Below are positions 60,801 through 64,000 of a stretch of 64,000 nt of DNA, piece after piece. Each line of letters starts with the position of its first letter. Position 1 is the stretch's first letter. A program made the translations under genes and the position numbers. The notes under the pieces were generated by a model. It saw only the letters and a program-made list of their open reading frames with translations. It made no database searches and was not told the origin of the DNA. Source of the DNA: Nipponacmea schrenckii (taxonomy: Eukaryota > Mollusca > Gastropoda > Lottiidae); contig CM060199.1 in NCBI GenBank assembly GCA_030562195.1, positions 29,966,338-30,030,337 on the forward strand, in the 5' to 3' direction.

Positions 60801-62988
60801 TCATATGCAAATCTTTAAACATTTTGGCCAATCTAGAAATAGATACAGAAGTCAACCCTGTTGAGTACAAGGTCAAGGACACTTTTCTCAAAATGAACTG
60901 TTGTGTGGATTTTCATGCCATATTCTTAATGAAGTTTGGCATTTAAAGTAAAAAGACGTGCCTTTGGATTAAATTGTTATTTAATCAGTGATCTTATGAT
61001 ATATCTTTGTCCATGTAGAAATATCATTCCGTGTGTGGCAGTGTCATGGATCATTAGAAATTATACCATGTAGTAGAGTAGGTCATGTCTTTAGAAAACA
61101 ACATCCCTATACATTTCCTGGTGGTAGTGGTAATATCTTTACTAGGTATGTATGCTAGTTTTTATCTTATTGGGGTTGTGAACAGCCTTTTTATTACCAG
61201 TATGTGAAATAGACACATCAATAGCATCTTTCTGCAATAGGGCACGAAAAATCATCAAGTAGTTGGAAATTAAGTGGACCATTTGCCACAGGCTTGGAAC
61301 GTTAAAGACCCCTCGATACTTTGAATTTGAAAAAGAAAAGGCTTCCTATTGCACACTGTGTTGGGTTGTTTCCCCCCCCCCCCCTCCTGTAAGCCAAAAC
61401 CTATGTAGAAAGTTAGAAGGTTGGAACATGTTTTTTTATATTCTATTATGACTTTTGAACAGAAATACAAGAAGAGCAGCTGAAGTATGGATGGATGATT
61501 ATAAACAGTTCTATTATTCTGCTGTACCTTCTGCTAAACATGTTGATTTTGGAGAGTAAGTTCTACTTAGAATATTATCTATATATAGCCTATATTGTGA
61601 ACAGGATCCTTTTGTTTCTAGTCGTTCCTCAATCAAACATTTGACACATTCACTGCATTTCCATGTTTTGCACTTCTCTGCCATTTTGAATTTTGTCTAC
61701 TTCAACTTTTTCTTGGCACACAAGGTTTGATACATTCTGGACTCTGTTTCAGCACGTTTTATTGACAAAGCGCTTGATTCATTGAATCTTAAACGTGCAG
61801 AAATTGTCAAATGACAAAACCAACATTATTCCAAACATTATTCCCTGCCTTATCATTATACATATTACAACTGGGCCCCAGAAAAATGGCTCATAACAAC
61901 ATTTAAATTTGAAAATTTGGCAACAGCCAACTGCTGCAACAATTAGCCAATGTGAATAAGATCAAGGGCTATAATAATAATAATGATACCCTCTTTATTT
62001 TAATATGGGTTAGAATTGGATTCAATACACAAAGTCAATATATCTTGGTTGTAAATAGGCCATGGAGTTTTATTTTCTTTAGGCAGATTTTTTCTGTCTT
62101 TGAATAATTTATGAGAATATTTTGGTAATTATTATAAATATTCAAAGAATTCCTGTTGATTTCTAATTGCAGTATCAGTAAAAGATTAGAATTAAGAGAG
62201 AGATTACAATGTAAACCATTTAAATGGCTTTTAGAGAATGTTTACCCAGAATTAAAGTAAGTTACAATTTAAACAATTTTCAAACGATATGTGCATTTGG
62301 GAAATCATTCAAAACTTAATATGCACATAAGGATAGAAAGTATCAAGAAAAACGTTTACGTTTTGAGAGTAAACAAGCTGAAACTGTATTAAAATCGTAC
62401 TTTATACTTGTGTATACAAAAGACATCTTTTTGTTGACTTTATCTTCTCATCTATATTTAGTAAACCATAGTTTTTTTATTGTTAGTATATTTGAATACT
62501 AAAAGAGTTCTCTGGACCTTACATCTGAGACACGAACTAGTCAAGCAGGATCTGAATTCCCTTTGTTGAACTCTACCTATCAGATATATAATTTGAGGAG
62601 ATTATTTGTATGTGCTATACTAATAAGTTTACATGGGTCAGATTTAGGTCCAATACACAAGGACATGGTCCTGTCTAACATTCAAGTCCATGGAATGATA
62701 TGGAAAAAAAATTACACAAATATTTCAAAGTACAATTTTTGTAAAAATACACAAGTACATACATGTATGTATAAGATAGACAGATATATGTTCCAGCGAT
62801 CAAGTACATAACTTCTTTCATCAGTTTGTGATTGATAATTATCACACATATCTATTTGTAGAATACCAGAAAAAGAAGATGTATCCTATGGTAGTATACA
62901 ACAAGGTAGTAAATGTATTGACACCATGGGACATTTCTCTAACGGTTTATTAGGCCTTTATCCTTGTCATCATACAGGTGGTAATCAG
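30802..62988 (+). CDS. GALNT2: Polypeptide N-acetylgalactosaminyltransferase 2 orthologue (13 exons, 3' end outside window)
   Basis: The enzyme transfers GalNAc from UDP-GalNAc to Ser/Thr of proteins, starting mucin-type O-glycosylation in the Golgi as a type II membrane protein. Thirteen exons join in phase (93, 410, 99, 68, 66, 122, 88, 88, 104, 127, 93, 84, 127 nt) to 523 codons, and every intron is GT-AG. The tail is MVRRRFR, the signal anchor is about residues 8-25, and the stem runs to about 120. The GT-A catalytic domain follows, with the metal motif DSH at 267-269, VWGGENL at 373-379 and the third metal His at 402. The ricin-B lectin domain begins near 490, with CID at 499-501. Catalytic spacing equals human GALNT2 (D224/H226/H359) with a constant +43 offset, so the extra residues lie in the stem. 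The basic start and anchor favour GALNT2 over GALNT14 or GALNT16. Human GALNT2 has 571 residues; the rest of the lectin domain and the stop codon are not in this window. Confidence 0.96.
30895..32000 (+). other. GALNT2 intron 1, 5' part
   Basis: Intron sequence after the exon 1 donor. ORFs at 30802-31008 and 30846-31073 are read-through artefacts. No other feature was recognised. Confidence 0.6.
32001..32433. repeat. Tandem duplication, about 216 bp x 2
   Basis: The block starting caaaataatcttgtctatat is repeated nearly identically at 32217. Differences are a T-run length change and one or two substitutions, so the duplication is recent. Confidence 0.95.
32545..32895 (+). mobile_element. tRNA-derived SINE, copy 1
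   Basis: A pol III B-box-like sequence GGTTCAATCCT lies at 32581-32591. It is followed by a body shared with 48141-48436 (cagtgatgcaggtc, cattagcc, gaaatcgcaaaaagagta, ggtgcagaag) and a tail rich in cattt. The A box is not clear. The hairpin caggtcgg/ccgacctg at 32650-32670 lies within the body. Confidence 0.75.
32896..35417 (+). other. GALNT2 intron 1, middle part
   Basis: AT-rich intron sequence with a G-run near 33774. The minus ORFs (33179-33370, 34823-35023, 35071-35436) have no recognisable family. Confidence 0.5.
35418..39803. repeat. Minisatellite of 40- and 29-bp units with ~905-bp higher-order repeat
   Basis: More than 100 units in intron 1. The long unit (40 bp) reads gggttgttgtgaatgggaga then aactaagtctttgaagagat. 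The short unit (29 bp) lacks the first 11 bases. Long and short units occur in a fixed order that repeats: the rare variant ctttgaatagata recurs at 36055, 36961 and 37866 (906 and 905 bases apart). Sequence after about 37960 is less regular. Both edges carry an extra block (attaatttaaatttggtaag at 35441-35460, and its near-copy at 39745-39766) that is missing inside. Confidence 0.95.
40025..40270 (-). mobile_element. Diverged SINE copy, minus orientation
   Basis: Blocks ttacatcctac, gcagtgtgcattgagg and ggcattagcct match the SINE at 48141-48436 in the same orientation. The B-box end is too decayed to identify. Confidence 0.55.
40734..41447 (+). mobile_element. Dispersed element with inverted ends and four ~161-bp internal repeats
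   Basis: The ends atacgcccac (40734-40743) and gtgggcgtat (41438-41447) are exact inverted repeats. Inside, gaatgaaacttggtatgtg recurs at 40846, 41007, 41168 and 41306 (161, 161 and 138 apart), each followed by a cttgataatatctcg-type block and most by ttatgagttatggcccttga. There is also a short gtccgtccgtccgtc run. I recall sequences of this type from mollusc genomes; no transposase is encoded. Confidence 0.8.
41448..42436 (+). other. GALNT2 intron 1, 3' part
   Basis: It includes a small tandem repeat of ttgacagggg..cttgctgttt, three to four copies at 41910-42014, and a partial copy (42185-42270) of the dispersed family seen at 42929. The acceptor at its end is TTTTCAG. Confidence 0.6.
42437..42846 (+). 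CDS. GALNT2: GALNT2 exon 2: stem region and entry to catalytic domain
   Basis: The acceptor TTTTCAG ends at 42436 and the donor GTAAGT starts at 42847. The exon encodes residues 32-167 plus two bases of 168. The first part is a long hydrophilic stem rich in Asp, Asn, Lys and Glu. Then come the family-typical [10 protein letters not shown] and NKFNQLASD, and PDTRH just before the exon end. An ATG-started ORF covers nearly the same span, but its first codons (42425-42436) lie in the intron. Confidence 0.95.
42929..43085 (-). repeat. Dispersed repeat family D2, copy in intron 2
   Basis: ggataacaacttaggttcac, gcattgatctttcccagatt and cagctgggtggactggaatt recur at 51459-51600 in the same orientation and, inverted, at 50660-50870 and 47504-47670. 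I assign the orientation relative to 50660. The class is unknown; a SINE is possible. Confidence 0.75.
43508..43697. repeat. Tandem duplication, about 95 bp x 2
   Basis: The block tttaatgacttgcagaaaag is repeated from 43603 with only a 3-base length difference (ttattattg versus ttattg). It lies in intron 2. Confidence 0.95.
43772..43870 (+). CDS. GALNT2: GALNT2 exon 3: catalytic domain start
   Basis: The acceptor is TTCTAG and the donor GTAATT. The exon completes Leu168 and reads [15 protein letters not shown] then [14 protein letters not shown], the start of the GT-A nucleotide-sugar fold. The block ITFHNEARS is nearly invariant in GALNT enzymes. Confidence 0.96.
44179..44246 (+). CDS. GALNT2: GALNT2 exon 4: catalytic domain
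   Basis: The acceptor is a T-run followed by TAG and the donor is GTAAGT at 44247. The exon encodes about residues 201-223, [20 protein letters not shown], matching the conserved LVDD block of the family. At 68 nt it is small and only recognisable by homology and phase. Confidence 0.95.
44571..44817. repeat. Short tandem repeat, ~20-bp unit, intron 4
   Basis: Variants of cttctctaggtgggctaccc recur about a dozen times with substitutions (ctaggtggaccac, ctaagtgggctac, ctaggtgaaccac). Confidence 0.85.
44952..45017 (+). CDS. GALNT2: GALNT2 exon 5: catalytic domain
   Basis: The acceptor is ATTGCAG and the donor GTGAGT. The exon encodes [19 protein letters not shown] then EQREG, about residues 223-245, which aligns with human DPEDG...VRVLRNDRREG. 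The 14-kb intron 5 follows. Confidence 0.95.
45213..46272. mobile_element. Dispersed element with short inverted ends and internal duplication
   Basis: The ends acgtatttcga (45213-45223) and tcgaaatacgt (46262-46272) are exact 11-base inverted repeats. An internal block (agacaatatattgaatat, tttgacctaattttcaa, gtcacaccttccgta) occurs twice about 180 bases apart near 45270 and 45450. Several CCGGAAGT motifs in both orientations lie at 45745-46110. No transposase is seen; the ORFs at 45867-46064 and 45973-46230 are on opposite strands and not credible. Confidence 0.65.
46273..47503 (+). other. GALNT2 intron 5 sequence, nothing recognised
   Basis: AT-rich intron sequence without recognisable genes or clear repeats. 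Confidence 0.5.
47504..47670 (+). repeat. Dispersed repeat family D2, copy in intron 5
   Basis: It contains catttgcttgg, cagcatcttcact, agctgtaaatgggtacg and gaaagatcaatgcca in the same order as the copy at 50660-50870. A TTA microsatellite follows at 47891-47917. Confidence 0.7.
48141..48436 (-). mobile_element. tRNA-derived SINE, copy 2, minus orientation
   Basis: Read on the minus strand, it starts with a B-box-like GGGGTTGAATCC (48420-48431) and continues with cagtgatacaggtcatggaa, tttttgcgatttcc-type blocks and ggtgcagaaga, ending in a ttcatttcattc tail. This is the same order as the copy at 32545-32895. Confidence 0.75.
48508..50245. repeat. 34-bp minisatellite, about 50 copies, intron 5
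   Basis: The unit agatagatcttcaatagata then agtcactagtattt repeats over 1.7 kb. Variants include atatgtcac or acgtcac for aagtcac, single-base losses and a few insertions (tatttatttagatag near 49585 and 49757). Each unit carries two 6-base palindromes, AGATCT and ACTAGT. Confidence 0.95.
50660..50870 (+). repeat. Dispersed repeat family D2, longest copy
   Basis: The fullest copy of the family, from catcatgacatcatttgctt through gtccacccagctgtaaatgg and gaaagatcaatgccaaa to aaaggattaagttgtt. It is the inverse of the copies at 42929 and 51459. Confidence 0.75.
51459..51600 (-). repeat. Dispersed repeat family D2, copy near 51.5 kb
   Basis: ggataacaacttagattcac, cattgatctttccaggatta and cagctggatggactgaaatt match the copy at 42929-43085 in the same orientation. 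Confidence 0.75.
51601..52794 (+). other. GALNT2 intron 5 sequence, nothing recognised
   Basis: AT-rich intron sequence with a T-run near 52441. No gene or clear repeat was recognised. Confidence 0.5.
52795..53375. repeat. 25-bp minisatellite, about 22 copies, intron 5
   Basis: The unit aaaccatgatgttgtgtgtt plus gtatt repeats with variants (gtcgtgtg, gccgtgtg, gtatc, gtatg). Divergence is higher at the left end. Confidence 0.9.
53376..57548 (+). other. GALNT2 intron 5 sequence, no exon recognised
   Basis: AT-rich intron sequence. Small ORFs (53521-53706, 54446-54643, 56063-56332, 56835-57159) show no recognised family; the one at 56063 is hydrophilic but has no supporting homology that I can see. 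Confidence 0.45.
57549..57760 (+). mobile_element. tRNA-derived SINE, copy 3, with A and B boxes
   Basis: The A-box-like TAGCTCAGTAAGG (57561-57573) and B-box-like GAGTTTGAATA (57610-57620) are spaced as in a tRNA promoter. A body with ctgtgcacattaaa follows, similar to ctgtgtacattaaag in copy 1. The head is not a functional tRNA because the stems are broken. Confidence 0.7.
58701..58926. mobile_element. Foldback element with 38-bp perfect inverted repeat, 149 bp before exon 6
   Basis: The arm 58701-58738 (acaattatatggataacaat...) is the exact reverse complement of 58889-58926. The 150-base spacer shows weaker self-complementarity (catcgtcttaatcaagcaat-type block against tgattgctggaataagacga). 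A fragment resembling the spacer, inverted, also lies just outside at about 58953-58980. Confidence 0.85.
59075..59196 (+). CDS. GALNT2: GALNT2 exon 6: DXH metal-binding motif
   Basis: The acceptor is ATTTCAG ending at 59074 and the donor GTAAGA at 59197. The exon encodes residues 246-286, [20 protein letters not shown] then [23 protein letters not shown] at 267-269 is the DXH motif that holds manganese with UDP-GalNAc. A longer ORF starting at 58942 includes intron sequence upstream and is not the true start. Confidence 0.97.
59626..59713 (+). CDS. GALNT2: GALNT2 exon 7: catalytic domain
   Basis: The acceptor is TTTTAG and the donor GTAAGT. The exon encodes [18 protein letters not shown] then [11 protein letters not shown], residues 287-315, a conserved segment of the GT-A domain. 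Confidence 0.96.
59890..59977 (+). CDS. GALNT2: GALNT2 exon 8: catalytic domain
   Basis: The acceptor is TTTCAG and the donor GTAGGA. The exon encodes [17 protein letters not shown] then [12 protein letters not shown], residues 316-344. GFDW and the FKWDYM block are typical of GALNT2-type enzymes. Confidence 0.96.
60282..60385 (+). CDS. GALNT2: GALNT2 exon 9: Gal/GalNAc-transferase motif
   Basis: The acceptor is TTACAG and the donor GTAAG. The exon encodes residues 345-379, [19 protein letters not shown] then [15 protein letters not shown]. The VWGGENL block forms the acceptor/UDP-GalNAc site; Trp374 corresponds to human Trp331, and Glu377 and Asn378 are present. Confidence 0.97.
61019..61145 (+). 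CDS. GALNT2: GALNT2 exon 10: third metal ligand and flexible loop
   Basis: The acceptor is ATGTAG and the donor GTATGT. The exon encodes [20 protein letters not shown] then [18 protein letters not shown], residues 380-421. His402 in VGHVFR corresponds to human His359, the third metal ligand. The [11 protein letters not shown] segment is the loop that closes over UDP-GalNAc. Confidence 0.97.
61247..61385 (+). mobile_element. Partial SINE copy in intron 10
   Basis: gccacaggcttggaacgtta then aagacccctcga aligns with tgttacaggctgtgtacatt then aaagatccatcga of copy 1. A C-run follows at 61373. Small ORFs across it on both strands are artefacts. Confidence 0.6.
61463..61555 (+). CDS. GALNT2: GALNT2 exon 11: end of catalytic domain
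   Basis: The acceptor is GAACAG and the donor GTAAGT. The exon encodes [18 protein letters not shown] then [12 protein letters not shown], residues 422-452. The VWMD block is characteristic of the family. Confidence 0.96.
62173..62256 (+). CDS. GALNT2: GALNT2 exon 12: linker to lectin domain
   Basis: The acceptor is ATTGCAG and the donor GTAAGT. The exon encodes [19 protein letters not shown] then LLENVYPEL, residues 453-480. The CKPFKW and NVYPEL blocks end the catalytic domain of GALNT enzymes. Confidence 0.96.
62640..62815. repeat. Dispersed repeat copy in intron 12 (family of 18885-19190)
   Basis: Blocks aaaaatacacaagtacat and gcgatcaagtacata match the family at 18885-19190 in the same orientation. 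Confidence 0.65.
62862..62988 (+). CDS. GALNT2: GALNT2 exon 13: start of ricin-B lectin domain
   Basis: The acceptor is TTTGTAG and the donor GTACGT. The exon encodes residues 481-523, including [19 protein letters not shown] and [11 protein letters not shown] (499-501) is the CLD motif of the lectin alpha repeat; Asp501 matches human Asp458, implicated in binding GalNAc-peptides. Cys499 and Cys516 are placed to pair. The exon ends in phase 0 just where EW follows in the human protein. No continuation exon was found in 62989-64000. Confidence 0.95.
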
Positions 62989-63644
62989 GTACGTACAATG
63001 TCAGATAGATCATACTTCTTTGACAACTTTCGTAACACAGGTGATTTTAATGTGTTCACTTAACATACCTACCATTAGTCAAATCTTGAACAGGCCTGAA
63101 AAAAGACAACTCAAATTCATTTATTGTGCCTGTTTAAAATAATAACATTGGCGACGGTTGGTGTCTGGAATAATGACAATAATTCATCTTTATGACTGAT
63201 TAGTACACCTCCATATTATTCAAGATAAAAAAAAAAAAAGTACACCTCCATTGGACATTTGATGCTACTTTGATAATATTCAATATATTAAGGCATATAA
63301 CATCTTTTTCTTCTGATATTTCTGTCCAGTGTTTTCCAATTTTCTTTGAACTCGTTTTTTCATACCATTGATAAATTTGTGTTATAGCAAAACCAAAACT
63401 AGCTGTCTTACTGCTGTAATTTAGATTTTCCTTTCTCACAATTTAGTATTATATTCTAGAAATTGTTCCTATATGACACTCTTAAAATGATTATAAATAA
63501 AGTCATTAGAAGATTACTATGGTTAAAAACTTCATTTCCAGATCTTTATGAATGATGTTATTGAAGTTATAGCACTTTTCATTCATTCACGTTTTTTTTA
63601 ATTTTAAAATTGTCCTATAAGAGCTCTATTCATCAGAATATATA
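62989..63644 (+). other. GALNT2 intron 13 (partial)
   Basis: Follows donor GTACGT. I searched for the next lectin-domain exon, expected to begin with codons for Glu-Trp after an AG, and found none to the window end. Confidence 0.6.
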
Positions 63645-63890
63645 CTTGCTGCCATAAATGACATAAAAAATTAATTAAAAAACTCAGTAATTATCCATAA
63701 AGATGCATTTGATTATTGAAAAATGCTTTATAAATTCATCAAAAATGACTTAGTTTTGTGATTTTTCCAGATTTTAAGGGATTCTGTTACGTTTATGACA
63801 CCAGATAAGTTCACTGATGAATATATATACTCATATATTGACCATTCTTGAGAACTAAAATTCATGTTCATGCTAAGAAGCAGTATCCCT
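63645..63890 (-). repeat. Dispersed repeat, copy B (partner at 1733-2005)
   Basis: The reverse complement of this stretch (gggatactgcttcttagcat, gttctcaagaatggtcaata, cacaaaactaagtca) follows copy A in order. The palindrome of copy A is broken here. Confidence 0.75.
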
Positions 63891-64000
63891 TTAACAGACT
63901 TGCTGTTTAAATCAGAGAACTCATAAACACTGTGCTATAAATGTTTTTTATTTTTCCATCATTCATAGTAAATTACAAAATAGCACTTAATGTGATCTTT

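Noticed and set aside
63779..63838. Possible next GALNT2 exon after TTTTTCCAG
   Set aside because: The downstream reading does not give the expected Glu-Trp start of the lectin segment, and the stretch belongs to the dispersed repeat also found at 1733-2005.

Overview
The window is animal nuclear DNA: AT-rich, intron-rich and full of minisatellites, foldback elements and tRNA-derived SINEs, with no prokaryotic gene organisation. The one gene I can prove is a GALNT2 orthologue. A lophotrochozoan, most likely a mollusc, is the best guess. That rests mainly on the dispersed repeat at 40734-41447, which I recall as a type common in mollusc sequence; this placement is an inference from memory, not a search.

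Region 1-30782 has no gene I can support. It holds several structured non-coding elements: a dispersed repeat with a 42-bp perfect palindrome (1733-2005; its partner lies in opposite orientation at the far end of the window, 63645-63890), hairpin elements at 10596-10756 and 12984-13405, and a 381-bp hAT-like non-autonomous transposon with 15-bp terminal inverted repeats and 8-bp target duplication (13445-13825). It also holds a GC-richer island (about 14.6-15.85 kb), a 25-bp pyrimidine-rich minisatellite open in all three forward frames (20691-21966) that is flanked by clusters of a 22-bp motif, and an AT-rich satellite-like array (26.0-27.0 kb).

Region 30783-64000 is the 5' and middle part of a plus-strand gene for polypeptide N-acetylgalactosaminyltransferase 2. 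I could trace 13 coding exons with GT-AG junctions and consistent phase, giving 523 codons. They cover the cytoplasmic tail, signal anchor, a long stem, the GT-A catalytic domain (DSH metal motif, W-G-G-E-N block, third metal-binding His) and the start of the ricin-B-type lectin domain. The 3' exons, roughly the last 90 residues if the human length holds, lie beyond the window. The two long introns carry most of the repeats: intron 1 (11.5 kb) has a 4.4-kb minisatellite of 40/29-bp units with a 905-bp higher-order period, and intron 5 (14 kb) has a 34-bp minisatellite, a 25-bp minisatellite, an element with short inverted ends, SINEs and a perfect 38-bp inverted repeat just before exon 6.

I found no unmistakable new biological system. 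The most unusual structures are the higher-order organisation of the intron 1 minisatellite, with remnants of a longer founder unit at both edges, and the pair of adjacent inverted-repeat elements at 12984-13833.
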